Part shown: positions 31,897 to 44,620 of the stretch, in pieces
How positions within the stretch are numbered: position 1 is the first letter of the stretch
Layout of the letters: each line of letters opens with the position of its first letter
Assembly: GCF_009727055.1 (NCBI RefSeq)
Contig: NC_052359.1
Location: 58,101,904 to 58,165,903, forward strand
From: Benincasa hispida
Taxonomy: Eukaryota > Streptophyta > Magnoliopsida > Cucurbitales > Cucurbitaceae
DNA: 64,000 nucleotides
Direction of reading: 5' to 3'
Notes under the pieces: generated by a model
Told to the model about the DNA's origin: nothing
What the model saw: only the letters and a program-made list of their open reading frames with translations
Databases searched by the model: none
Translations under genes and position numbers: made by a program

Positions 31897-34455
31897 TTGT
31901 TCTGATTTCAAAATTTCATTGTTGTATTAAACTTTAATTTACAGTCGTGGTGGGTTTTAACTGTGTTCTACAATGAGTTTAAGAGTTAAATGTGTTTGTG
32001 GATGGTTTGATGGATGTTTCAGGATGATTTCCTCTGTTTTAAAGCTTTCTTTACATTTTAAAGTGAATTTGTAAGGGCCCCTGCATTTTTGGGCATAATT
32101 AACTTGCTATCGAGTCTGTATTCAAAGTGTTTGAAGAGTCTTGAGTTGTTCGTGATGAAGTTTCAAAGACGCATGGAGATGTTGTTCTCATCAGGGAAGA
32201 AGAAGACCAAGCATTGGTCATGTCGTATAGCCCAGGCTAAACGATTGTTTAGATTTTGCTAAACAATCGAGTAGAAGAGTTCTAACTCAATCATGTAGCA
32301 TTTACTAAATGATCGTATGATTGATGCTAAACGAACGAGTACAGTGTTTACTCGATCGGTTTGCGTTGGCTACTCGATCGTGTAAACGATGGGGGTAAAC
32401 TATCGCTGAGTATATGATACTCGTTGCATAGTAGGCGCACACACTAAACGATCAAGTAGGTCAACATGCTTCATCGTATAGTCACTGGCTACTCGATCAC
32501 TTGGTATGTGATACTCGTCGCTTGCTCCTCGATCGTCTAGACGATCATGCTTCATTGCATAGTTTTCGTCTACTCCATCGTCTAGGCATGCGTTTAAACT
32601 CAGTGCGCTGCACAATCGAGTGGCCTTCATGCTTCATCACATAGCCCAAGATACTCGATCGTTGCTACACAATCGTGGTTACTCGACCAATATTACTCGA
32701 TGATCACAAGGAAAAGCTACAGTGGAACGAGGATTCATTTGGGTGGTTCAAGACCTGGCTCGCTTGTTTGAACCGGTCGACTTGATGGTTGAATGTAACA
32801 GTGTTTCAGATTTTGAGGCATATTATCCTAATCCATCATTTTTTTAATGTACATGAGATGTATGTTTGTTTATATGCCATAATGAGTGATATATAGATTC
32901 AAAACCCACCTTAGGTTATGCATTTATTCATCCATCATATATTATAAGTGCAATAATATAGTTGATTGCATGATTAAATTACATTAAAGCATGCTCATGC
33001 ATCATATAATATAATATAATATAATATAAGAGTTATATTTATGCATGCATTAAGCATATTCATGCATCATCTTTAAATTATAAATATTATAGTATAAGAG
33101 TGTATGAGAGCATGTATGCTTGGTTCATTACTTTATTATATAAGAGCTATATAAAAGTAGTAATGAATGAATAATGGAGCATGACACTTAAGTTTATTTA
33201 TAAAAGTTATAAATGCCTTGAGAATGTGTTGCTTCGCATTTTGGTTGATTTTAATTATTTCATTTTTTATAAGAGTTATAATTAATTAAATTAGAATTAA
33301 AATCACTAATCAAGAGTTGCATGCAAAATTAGGTGAGATCATGTTTTAAAAGGGTTTTAAAATTTGATTGAGATAGACCTAAGTTCATGGTTCTAATGAT
33401 ATTAGAAACCTAAGTTTAATCTTTTAAATTGGTTTAATAGGATTAAATTAATTTCCATAAAAGATTAAATTTATAATAAATCTATCTATAAGGGACTTTT
33501 TGTCTAAGTTGGGTTCTGGCTAAGCTGGGGTATTTAAGTTGACGGAAACGGAACACCCCTACCTAGGAACCTACCTAAAAAGGTGAATTAGATAGATTTG
33601 CAACAAGCATGCAACAGTTGATTAGAGTTCGTTAAAGTGTTTAATGAATGTTGATCAAAATTTATTCAACTTTCCAAAGTAAGAGTTACTTTTGGGCAAA
33701 CCTAAACAATCACTTAGTTAAAATAATTAGTCATGTTTTTTCTAAGTAAACTAGACCCTAGATTCTTAAAATACTCAATGGGAGGAAAAGATATATATGA
33801 TATGTTAATTCCACTCACGTTTCTCCCTGAATGTTCATGTCGTGAGATTCATGCTTGGCCTCGTGGCGCCCTGGGAGCGTTCTCCTTCGGATGGTGTTTG
33901 CATGGGTCAATATCAAGGTGAACGGAGAGATATTTATAGTAAGTGGGTGAAGGATGTATGTCAACATGTCCTGCGGTCTCTTTCATTGGTTTGCACCATG
34001 AGATCTTCTTGCACGGCCTCGTGGCGCCCTGGGAGCGTCCCTCTTCGGATGGTTTATGCAGTTGGTCAATATCAAGGTGAACTCCAGAAATGGATAGGGT
34101 TGCTTTAGTTTTTGCCCCAATCGGATTTTCTCCCTTCGGATTGGCTACTTGGAGCGGAACTCTAGGATCTAAAATGAAGGGTCACACTTATTGGAAATTG
34201 TTAAGCAAGTTAATGATTTCTTGACCAAATCAATGATGCCTAGTCTTATAGGAACAAGAGTTGTTCTAGTGTAATGATTGGTTGAGAGTGTCTCAATTCA
34301 GATGAGGGATAAATTGACTACTCTTTGGTGGCTTTTGTCCTAAAACACTGAAGCATCATTGCAAAACTAGATGTCACATGGGATTCATTTAGATTTTGCT
34401 AAACTATATTGGATTTGTTTTAAAGAGTATTTTCTAAAATCTAATGTAGATCAAT
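31897..34455 (+). other. long copia leader with motif clusters
   Basis: A noncoding leader of about 2.5 kb between primer site and gag. Parts: a stretch shared with 15180-15470; a dense CGATCG-type cluster (32215-32720); a low-complexity part with ATAAT units; and a duplicated GC-rich unit (33845-33925 and 34005-34080). The minus-strand element at 58.3-60.8 kb has the same parts in the same order, so the leader belongs to the family and is not random flank. No ORF in it is supported. Confidence 0.6.
32215..32720 (+). repeat. dense CGATCG-type motif cluster
   Basis: About twenty degenerate copies of a short unit in both orientations: GCTAAACGATTGTTTAG, TTACTCGATCGGTTTG, CTACTCGATCGTGTAAACG, CCTCGATCGTCTAGACG, ATACTCGATCGTTGC. 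Spacing is 20-45 bases and irregular. The homologous leader on the minus strand at 60000-60515 keeps the same cluster. Confidence 0.65.
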
Positions 34456-34476
34456 ATGTTTTTTTTTTTCAGCAAC

Positions 34477-34941
34477 ATGTCATTGTATGATTTTCTGTTA
34501 GTTTCCTTTTCTAATTTGATCGATTACATACATTGGAAAAAATCTATTAAAACGTATTTCGTGGTAAACGATCTTGAGTTTGTCATGTTTGAGGAGTGTC
34601 CTCAAGTCCCAAACCCTGATGCATCGCGAAATGTTCGTAATGCATATGAGGTATGGATGAAGACTAATTCGATGGCCCGACTTCACATTTTGGCTAGCAT
34701 ACCTGATGCATTGGTCAAAAGGGTCGAGAACATAGTCATTGCATGTCAGATCATGGACTCATTACAAGAATTATTTCAACGTCAGTTCTCACTTTTTGAG
34801 CAAAATGGGATTGATGAAGAAATCAGTAGTATCAGTTCCAAAGATAATCTCCAATCTTTCTTGAATGTCAAGGGACTAAAAGAAAAAGCAATTGTTGCTG
34901 AGTGGCCGAGGGTGTGCTATGCAAGGAACGGGCGATGCTAG
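34477..34941 (+). pseudogene. copia gag, 3'-truncated
   Basis: Start ATG at 34477, after a T-run and CAGCAAC. The translation has the copia gag (UBN2-type) layout: an IHWKKSIKTYF stretch, FVMFEECPQVPNPDASR, a hydrophobic RLHILASIPDALV and IMDSLQELFQRQFS. It matches the gag at 57970-58221 domain by domain. After about residue 130 the sequence departs from gag and enters unrelated DNA before the stop at 34941, so the zinc knuckle and all of pol are absent. It would form part of the RNA-packaging particle if complete. Confidence 0.78.
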
Positions 34942-35138
34942 GCAATGCGTGGCTTGAGGCATTGGCATGGGCACTAAGCCGGTTGTTGGACGATAGCTAA
35001 GAACTTGGCATGCATTGATGGGGTTGTCATGCGTTGAAGATTGCTAAAGGCAAGGGCTTGCATTAATGGCCAAGGGAAAATAATCAGCTTAAACCACCGT
35101 TTAAAGTAGCCAGTTGGCTTGATTTGGTGAGTTATTCC
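34942..35138. other. GCAT/GGCATG-rich spacer
   Basis: A G-rich stretch with words like GGCATTGGCATGG and TTGCATTAATGGCC. Similar wording appears at 37550-37760, on the other side of the LTR at 35139-37124, which suggests that this LTR is inserted into a different repeat. Confidence 0.4.
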
Positions 35139-37124
35139 TGTTAGGGTTGATGCCTTAAATCTCATAGAGTCCTATAGTTTGTAATTATATTGTACAAACT
35201 TATTATTTATTTAATAGAATATATGATGTTTTATTTCAAAATTACTTGCATTAACCACAAATCAATAAACTAACATCCAAGGTTATCTTGTAGCTTAAAC
35301 ATGTATTAGAGACATACGGGTGGATCATGTTTAAGTGATAACCTAAATGGTTTATAGTAGATAAATAAGGCTGGATACCTTATCTTGGTGACATTACGAG
35401 TATGACCTGCTTTATAGGTGTTACAATTGTTGTAAAATACTACAAATGATCTAATCCTAATCATTCATGTGGAGACATGGGAGCAGGGATATTCTATACA
35501 AGGGAGTTTATATAAGACCGGACTACAAAATGTTTAGTCTCATTATATAACGTCGTTCATTATAGAGACTTACATTTCACCAGGATAACCATAGGTAACA
35601 TGACCTAAATCCTGTGTAAGTTGTGAACTTCTGCCTCTGAGGGTGGCCCTTTGATTTGTATGGGTGAGAGTCGTCAGATCGTCGACTCAATAAGCCTATC
35701 ATTTTGGGGATTCGTCTGATTGGGGAGCTAAGAACACAAACTACACAAGAAGGAATTCACTCATTCCCCGAGATCGGGGCAAGTAGATAAATTACTCCCT
35801 TAAGGGCTGATTCTGGACTTGAACAATGTGGCGTCAAACCCTTTCCTGGCCTAAGAGGGGTTTAGTTATAGTTGAACTATGATCTATTGTTCATTAAAGG
35901 AATCAGTGGTACTTAAGAATTTAGAGGTAACTATAGGGGCAAAATGGTAATTTAAATCTAGTTGTACTTGTGAGCAATATGTGAAGGGTCATCGTACTGT
36001 TGATTGGTTATATCCAATAGACATAGAAATATATCTATAGTGTGAAGAGTGCAGCTATCGGTCTTTAGTGGAATGCTCGACAGTTAACGAATGGTGAATA
36101 ATTTTATTAAAGAGTTTAATTAATTATTCACGTACCGTTGGAGCTTCAAGCTACAGGTCCATGAGATCCCCTTAGTAACTCAAAAGAACTAAATGAGAAT
36201 CAGTTTTTGGATTAATTTAAATTGTTCAAATTAATTGAGGGAATTGATTATATATGATATAATTAAGTTATTAAGTTATTTTAATTATATGTGATATAAT
36301 CATTATAATGTAGTTGATACATTATATTATTTATGAGAGGAAGCAAATATTTGAATATGATTCAAATGTTGATTATATGAATGAGATTCATATTTATTAA
36401 ATTTAATATAAATGTGATTTATATTAAATATCATATGTGAGAGAAAAGAAACTATAGGTTATATCGTACGTGAAACAATATTAAAACTATAGGTTATATG
36501 TTATATTTGATATAGCATATAGTTTAATATATATATTATATGATAAGTTAATTATCATATATATATATATATTAAATGATAATTTAAATAAATTAATTTT
36601 ATTAATTTTTATTTTTAAAATTAATTTAAATTAAAAGACTCCCTCCCTTTTTTTCTCTCCACCCACATAAGTGGATGGTTTTTGGATTTTGATTATCTTT
36701 AACTTGTGAGAGAAAAGAGATAGGATTGGAACATTATTTTTATAGAGAAAGGTTCTCTAAATTCCTCTCCTCTTTCTTCATCTAAAACTCTCACTCTCCT
36801 CCTTTCTCTCAATCCAAAATAGCCAGAGTCCACCACTCCTGGGTTCTTTACCTAAGAATACCAAGGTCTCCAATTGGTGGTATCCCAATTGGCCATTTTG
36901 ACTTGTTCGTGATTTGCAGATCGAGGAATTTCTTGAATTTCTTGAAGAATGTCTTCAAAGGTAAAGTTTCATGAAACCCTAAACTTTTTGTTGTTGAGCA
37001 TGTTGTAGTTAGATTTATAATTACATTATCTGTTTGTTTATTCTGTAAAATTTCTTTATTTATAAAAATGGGATTTGGGACGAACCCGCTGCCGCTCAAG
37101 GGTTCTACAATATGGGATCCTTCA
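35139..37124 (+). repeat. copia LTR (3' or solo)
   Basis: It starts TGTTAGGGTTGATGCC and ends GGGATCCTTCA, about 1.99 kb, with all family landmarks. Flanks are ATTCC (35134-35138) and AATCC (37125-37129), one mismatch, a possible target duplication. No primer site follows. If the duplication is real it is a solo LTR; otherwise it is the 3' LTR of the gag-bearing element at 29.96-34.9 kb. Confidence 0.75.
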
Positions 37125-37129
37125 AATCC

Positions 37130-39068
37130 CACTTAGTGGGCAAAGTGGCAGCTTAATAATCAAAGTATGTCATAGATTTATAATAAATAGAAGAGCTGAC
37201 TTCAGAAAGATGGTTTGAGCAATCTACTCGTGCTAATAGAGTTATTCCAAAGCCCTCTAAAAGATGAGTGAGTCTAGTTGTTGGGGGACTGCCAGAAGGA
37301 AATCTCAAAGGAATCGAGCTGAAGATTGAAGAATTTGCAGGAAGGTCGAGTTCTTGGGTAAGTTTGCGCCAGTGTTAAGATTTAAAGTTTTTGGCCAAAC
37401 CACGAAGAATATTGAGCTCAAATTTTAAGATAATCTCTTTAAGATAATTTTGAACAAGTTTGTAGATGGAAATTTCGAAAATATCTAAAAAATAAGTTAT
37501 TTATATTATAAGCTGAATCTAGAAATTTTGAACAAGCAGGCAGCTGCTTGGGATGAATAAGCAGGCAGCTTGATGGTCTGCATATGTGCACGGGGCAAGA
37601 TGAACGACAACCTATGTGAGGTTAAGCGTGAAGCTATGTAGGCGATCATAAGGGGCTTGGATGCCTAAGGACAAGGCTGGGCATTGGTATGCAACTTGTG
37701 GAATGCCTAGAACATGCAATGGACACTTGATGGTGGGCGATGGTGAGGTGTGCTGCCGCCTAGCCAAGCTTAACTTCTAAGAATTTTTCTAAGTGTTCAA
37801 TGCATGGTGAGGTATGCGTTGGAAAGTAAAGACTAAATAATCAAGGGAACATGAGCTAAATTATGTAAGATACTCTCAACAAGGAGACCATTGCTAGTAG
37901 CTAAAATATGTTGTTATGTCCACAGGGTTGACACCAACAGGAGAAGCTTATCAACCCTAGAAGAAGTGCCAAAGCTGTGAATGACTATAAATGTTTTGAA
38001 TATTTTAGCTAAAAGTTTATTCTCATGCTAGCTTATTCTAAAGTAAGTTTTCCAAGCAAACCAAGTCTAGAAAATATGATAACGCATGCTAGTTTTTAAA
38101 AGAGAGAGTTTTTAAAATATGTTTAAAGTAGTTATATGAAGCATGCGTTAGTAGTTATGTTCTATGACACATGTTTTCAGTAAGCCTTTCTTTGAAAGTA
38201 TTTTATTATAATGTATGAACGACTCAATACTGAAGTACTAGGAAAAGCTATCTGAGCTTAGTTTTAGTTATGATTTTTAACGTCAGGATCCAGGTTAGCT
38301 ATATGTGCATGTATGACAAGTGTAAAAGTTTAGGATAGAGGACTGAGCAAAAGGGTCTCTCCCTCACATGAAGATCAATTGTAAGGTGATGGCAAAAGGG
38401 TTCACACCTTAGCCTAGGTTATGGTTGGGAGTTGAGCAAAAAGGCCTCTTTCTCAACTAAGGATTTGTTTATACATGTTTCCAGATAAGATATTTTTAAA
38501 AGGTTTTATATAAAGCCCAGGTTTATGGTTGGAAATTTAACAAAAAGGATTCTCTCTGTTTTCAAAATTATTATGTTTTTAAGTTATACATACATCTTTG
38601 CTTGGCCAGTATTTAGTTATTAGTTCCTAATTTAAGTTGAGATTTATGTTTGATTTAAGTCACTCACTGGGCTAGTAGCTCACCCATTTTTAAATGTTTT
38701 TCTTTTCAGGTAACGGTCATCTCTCCAGAGGTTAACTACGTTGCTGCTCTTCCACTTAAAGTTTAGTTGAAGGAAACTTATGTGGTTACTCTGTAAATAT
38801 TTGTACAAATGTGTTGCATACTAGGGACTAGTTCTGAGTGTGTGGGACCTACTAAATCTTGCTGCTGTATGTACATATTATAAGTTGCTATATATGGTAC
38901 CCTAAGGTTGTCTTAATGTTCGAAGTTCTGTTAGTTCTTGAATATTATTTATGACGTTCAGGGTTCCTAAACAAGTCAGCTAGGCAGTAAGTTCCACACA
39001 AGGGTTGGTAACTGTTGTCGTCACACTCTCTTTTAGGTTAAGAGGGTAATTTGGGAGAGGGTGTAACA
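37130..39068. repeat. unclassified LTR-type repeat
   Basis: A noncoding stretch whose texture (CGATGGTGAGGTGTGC, repeated AAAGGGTCTCTC/AAAGGCCTCTTTC pieces at 38355-38455, TCACTCACTGGGCTAGTAGCTCACCC near 38660, end ...GAGGGTGTAACA at 39068) recalls gypsy LTRs. A TGTTGGGGGAC at 37279 could be its start, but the flanks give no matching duplication. No gene is seen. Confidence 0.4.
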
Positions 39069-40814
39069 TAAATGGTATGTAGTAGATGGAAAAGGCTGAA
39101 TACCTTATCTTTGTGATACTACAAATATGGCCCACTTTATAGATGTTATCATTATTGTAAAGTATTACAAATTATCTGATCCTCATTCATGTGGAGACAT
39201 GTGAGCGGGGATATTCTATATAAAGGAGTTTGTATAAGACCGGACCATGAAATGTTTAGTTTCATTATATAACGTCATTCATAATAGAGACTTATATTGC
39301 ACCAGGATGACCATGGGAACATGACCAGAATACTAAGTGAGTTGTGAACTCCTGCCCATGAGGGTGGTCCTTTGATTTGTATAGGTGAGAGTGACCAGAT
39401 CGTCGACTCAATAAGTCTACCATTTTGGGGATTCATCTGATTGGGGAGCTGGGAACACAGTTTCACAAGAAGAAAGTCAATCTTTTCCCAATGTTGGGAC
39501 AATTAAATATATTACTCCGTTAAGGGTTGATTATGGGGCTTGAACAATGTGACACCACACCCTCTCCTAGCCCGAGTAGGGTTTGGTCATAGTTGGACTG
39601 ATTTATTGTTTGTTAGAGGGATTGGTAGTACTTAAGGAGTTAGATGTAACTACATGGGAAAAACGGTAATTTTGGCCTAGCTGTACTTACGAGCAATTTG
39701 TGAAGGGTCATCATATTGCTGACTGGTTATATCCAATGGACACAGAAATACATTTGTAGTGCGAAGAGCGCAGTTGTTGGTATTTAGTGGAGTGTTTGAC
39801 AATTAACGGATGGTGAATAATTTAATTAAAGAGTTTAATTAAGTATTCATGTACCGTTGGAGCTTCAAACTGTAGGTCCATGAGGTCCCCTCAGTAGCTC
39901 AATGGGAATAAATGAGAATTAGTTTTTGGATTAATTTGAATTGTTCAAATTAATTGAGGAAATTAATTATATATGAAATAATTACTATAATGTATTTGAT
40001 ACATTATAATATTAATTATTTATAAGAGAAAATAAATGTTTCAATATGATTCAAATATTAATTATATGAATTGGATACATATTGTTAAATTTTATATAAA
40101 TGTGATTTATATTAAATTTCATTGATGAGAGAAAAGAAACTATAGGTTATATTTGTATTTGATACAATATATAAACTATAGGTTATATGTTATATTTGAT
40201 ATAAGATATAGATTAATATATATATTATATGATAAAATGTTTATCATTTATACATATATATATATATATATATATATTAAATTGTCTATTAAAATAAATT
40301 AAGTTCTTTAATTTATTTTATTTTATTTAATTAATTTTGAATTAATTAATGGGAGGGAGTTGTAACTCCGTCCCCCTCTTTTCTCTCCTATTGATGTGAA
40401 TGATGGGGTGGTTGAGTCTTCTTCCTGCGAATAGAAAGTGAGAAGACAATAGATTTTTTTTTTTGTGATTTTGTTTCAAAGAAATTCTATCCTTCTCATC
40501 TCTCTCTCAATCAATTTTATTCCCTCACAAAATCCAAAGTAGCCAGAGCTCACATCTACGGGGTTCTCTGCCTGAGAACACTGAGATTTCCTTGTGTTGG
40601 TGGCCAATTGGCCTTACAATTTGTACGTGTTTCTCACATAAAAGAGGAAACGTGAAGATTTTGGATTCTTCAATGGTAAGTCTTCTCCTTCCATTTTTCT
40701 CAATAATTTCTTATGCATGTTGTATTGTCTTCTTAAATGCATAATTGTTGTTCTGTAAAATATTGAAAATTGGGACGATCCGCTTCCGCTGCGGACCCTT
40801 CAAAGGATCCTTCA
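39069..40814 (+). repeat. copia LTR, 5'-truncated
   Basis: Family sequence starts inside the LTR (AAATGGTATGTAGTAGATGG) and runs to GATCCTTCA at 40814 with the usual landmarks. The missing start coincides with the end of the preceding repeat. No primer site or coding region follows. Confidence 0.78.
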
Positions 40815-42889
40815 ATAAGGTCCATATTCAAAATTTCAAAAAGCGCTTGGGAGAGTGGATATAGGTCGAGTTTGACCAAACCACTATAAAAATTTCGATG
40901 TTAATTTCTCTACCCCTATACTACTTTAATTTTGTAATTATTGTATTATTATAGTTTATTATATGAAATTAATTGCAATATTTGTTCTTGAAATTTATTA
41001 TTCATTTTTGTTATTTAATTGATAGTTCTTAAATTTCTATATTAATTATCAATCTTGTTATTAAAATTAAATAGGGTGCTTAAAAGTGTGATTTTTAATT
41101 TTTCTTATTATTTTGGATTGGATTTATTTGCATATAATTTTGTTTAAATTACTAATTAAAAAATTTATATTGAATTGTTTTATTGGGTCCACATTAGTAA
41201 AAAAAAAAAAAACTTTAATTAGTTTTAATAAATCCTATTTACCCGTCCAATGTTTGTCATATCAATCCTACATACATACATATACATATATATATATCCA
41301 GATACATGCCCATTCAGATTCGTGAAGGGAACAATAAGATAAAAAATTTACCGCTTGGGCTAAATTTTAAGCCCATAGACTAATAAGCCCATTTTATAAT
41401 AAAATAAAAACAAAAACCCTAAAATTATTCCTTCAACCTCTTCAATTTTCTTCTCTTCTTGCTCTTGTCTTAGTCTTCGTCTTCAACGAGTTGCAAACAT
41501 GCCTCAGCTTGTCTCAGCTTGTTTTCAACAATGCCTCAACTCAAAGTTCTTCTGTCTACTAGTCAGTTTCAATCTCCAAGCTCTCTATTTTTTTTTTTTT
41601 TTATCTCCTTTGAAATTTCGATTTCCATTTCCTTTAATTTTATGTTTTTAACCGTAGTTAGGTAATATCAATCTCCAAGCTCTTATTTTCTTATTTTTTT
41701 CTCTTTCAATCTTCTTTACAATTTTCATTTCCTTTAATTCTTGGTTTTTAACCGTAGTTTGGTAATATCAAATATAGCATCTTCATCGAGCTAAAGTCAA
41801 TCATCAAATCATTTCATAAACTCATCCTCCTCTATTGTTGAAGAAAATATATATATTAAAAATTATGTGTTCTTAGATGGATCCATATCTTAATTTTTAA
41901 AAATCTCCACGCTTCATAGGATTGAGAAGGAAAAAGTGACGGACACGCTAGGGTTTATTCTCATTAATTATTTTAATATAAATATATAATAAATTGTAGA
42001 AAAAAAGAAGATGAACGGTATTGTTTTTTCTTCTTCTTTAAGTTTTTTTTTATTCCTCCTAAATATTCCAACAATATCCTTTCAGAAAAAAATCTCAACA
42101 ATAAACTTTGTTACTAATTTAAAGTTCACTAAAATTTGGTTGAGCTCCCAACAAAATTAAGATTTTCAATTCATTTTCATGTTTAAAAAAATCTAGAAAT
42201 TTAAGATCATTTCCTTTAAATTTTAGATGTTTGTAAGTTAATATATTTTTTTTTTATCAAATGATAGATTAATTGATAGTTTTAATTAAAAATTTTATAT
42301 TTACTAATATAATTTTCTTCAAAATTGTAAGAGCAAAACAGAAAATGTTATACATTTTTTCATTTTTTATAGGTATTCAAACAAGAAATTTTAATTTAAG
42401 TGATTTCAAATTAATTTGATTCCAAACATAAATAGAAATTTGAAATCAATTTCTTCATATAAAATCCTAAAATTTGAAATTATTTATGTCAAAATCCTTA
42501 AGTGAAACGGAGCATAAGACTCAAATTAACTCAGACGATTTGAGAAGAAAAAAATCTACTTGAATAAAAATTTCTTTGATTTCAATTAGGCTAGACTTCT
42601 AAAATTAGAATCTAAAGCTTGGAATTAAAGATTTTAATTAAAAGTCTCCTTTTCCAACCTTTAAATAAATTTAATTTAGCTAGCATGAGGGATGAAACTA
42701 AAATTCTAATTCTTATAAATTAGAATCGACCACAGAAAAGTCCAATTAATCAAAAGTTCAGGGACACAAAGTTAAATTAAAAGTCAGATTTTAATCCAAA
42801 AAATAGACTAAATATTGTATCGCGGGCTGTTACATACATTTTCAACCCAAAAAATGACTAAATTTAAATATCAAGAGAAAACTTAAAAT
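40815..42889. other. AT-rich noncoding DNA with a tandem duplication
   Basis: No gene is supported. A near-100-bp unit beginning CAATCTCCAAGCTCT and ending ACCGTAGTTAGGTAATAT is repeated in tandem at about 41569-41669 and 41670-41770. The rest is A/T-rich; TATA-like and pyrimidine stretches occur but no convincing exon. Confidence 0.5.
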
Positions 42890-42894
42890 GAAAA

Positions 42895-43303
42895 GGTTAG
42901 ACATATTTAAATAATAATATATTTAATTAAAAGTAATGTATGTGAATTAATAATTTATCACAATCAGGGTTCCTAAACTCTAATTGAACTAGTATATAAA
43001 GAGACCTTAGGGCTATGGTCCCCGATAAGGTCTTTGGTCCTCGATATATCAAAACAATAAGCACTCCATCTTTCTTGAATCTCATATAGAGAAATCTCAC
43101 TAAGGGCATTCAGAGTTTTAGTTGAAAGATCCCACTAAGGGCATTCAGAGTTTGAAAGATCCCATTAAGAGCATTCAGAGTTTTGGTTGAAGAAGACCAT
43201 AGTCATCCATCATCATCTTGAAGCTATCATATTCTTGACAATTTAACATGAATGATCCTAGGGTTTATCTATTCAATATAGATATAAAGAATTTATGCTA
43301 ACA
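42895..43303 (+). repeat. copia-2 5' LTR
   Basis: It begins GGTTAGACATATTTAAAT (first base changed from TGTTAG) and ends TTTATGCTAACA. It holds a TATA-like TATATAAAGAG near 42993 and three tandem copies of a roughly 31-36-bp unit around CACTAAGGGCATTCAGAG (about 43094-43192). Only its first 70 and last 65 bases match the 3' LTR. Confidence 0.8.
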
Positions 43304-43305
43304 AG

Positions 43306-43317
43306 TGGTATCAGAGC
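43306..43317 (+). other. copia-2 primer-binding site
   Basis: TGGTATCAGAGC lies two bases after the 5' LTR, an exact match to the complement of the initiator methionine tRNA 3' end. Confidence 0.9.
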
Positions 43318-44239
43318 ATGAATTTCATGTTGGATGGTTAGTTTATGCATTTTCCATTGGCATTGTTGATTAAATTTTGGTTTCGGTAAAGAATTTAAAG
43401 AAATTTATTTTTAAAAAAATGGTCGCTTACTTTATAGCAGCGTTGTAAAATCAACGGTAGGATGGAAATCTCGGCGGTTCATTTTTTCTTTGGCAATTAG
43501 TGTGTGTTTTGCAAACCTCGTATTCTGTTCTGTTGTATTTGGCATACCCATCACCGATTAATGAATGAATGTGCTAGTGGTGGATTAAAGTGAATTGTTT
43601 TTGGGTTATTTTATTTTGATTGAACGTAGTTTCCTAAAGTTATTTTTGAAGGGAAATAAACAAACTTAGTTCTTTATTGTCAAAATTAATGATGTTTCAG
43701 TTCAACTATTCTTGACATAAAGTTCCACCTATATGTATGAATCTACTGGAAAAAGTTAAGAGACCGATTTGAAGGAGTTAGGTCTCTTTAGTTGTCGTTG
43801 CAAATTTTCCCATCAAAGACTTTTCGATTGATGACTGGCTGGAGTTGCCGTTGGGCGAAGGTATAGGTCAATTACCAATTAAAGTCTTGACGGCGGTTCT
43901 TGGTTTTAATTATCAGTTTTTTTTCCTTTAATTCTTAGAATGGATACTTTATGAGTTCGATTTTTAAATGTTGATTATAATGGAAAGTTAATGTTTCGCT
44001 GTTTTTTTTTTCTTTTTTTTTTTTTTAACTGAAAAGTTATGTTAATATTTAAAAAAAAAAAAAAAAACTGATTGAATTTAGTGAATTTATTTTTAATGTT
44101 TTGGATAAATATTGAATTTGGTCAACTATTTGGGATTAATTGCTGATTGAACTTTCTTGCCCGTTCTAAGTTTAGATGATTAATACTTGCGTGAAAATCT
44201 TTGACAAAGCGTTTCTTAGTTCTTGATTGATAAGTTGTG

Positions 44240-44620
44240 AATTAAAATCTACAATTGATTGTTTTTTGTGATTTCACATGTTTTATGTTACTTTAATTGT
44301 ATTATGTGTATGTTTATTAAGTGAATTTTGTAAAAGACTATTTGATTGTTCTTACCTCCTTTATTTTTTTGTACAATAATATTATTTAATATTGTATTTC
44401 TTATATTGTTAAATTGAATTGGTCAAAAATAATTATATTACTTAAAAGTAGCCTCTATTATCTAAATCGTTTTAATTATGAAATATAAGATGTGAATATT
44501 CATGAATTATATCCAGATTAATTATTCGGAACCCAAAGGAAGACAATTATTGGCCAATTGTGGGTATGATGTGGTATGAGTATGTGGGCATTTACTAGGA
44601 TTGCTCATGTGAAAAGGTCC
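44240..44620 (+). repeat. LTR-core segment inside copia-2
   Basis: About 380 bases match the middle of the 3' LTR at about 49315-49670 in the same orientation (shared GTGAATTTTGTAAAAGACTA, GCCTCTATTATCTA, GGATTGCTCATGTGAAAAG). This segment is absent from the 5' LTR, 0.9 kb upstream. Confidence 0.8.

Noticed and set aside
32215..32720. CRISPR-like or simple satellite array
   Set aside because: Units are degenerate, in both orientations and irregularly spaced, in eukaryotic retrotransposon DNA; neither description fits.
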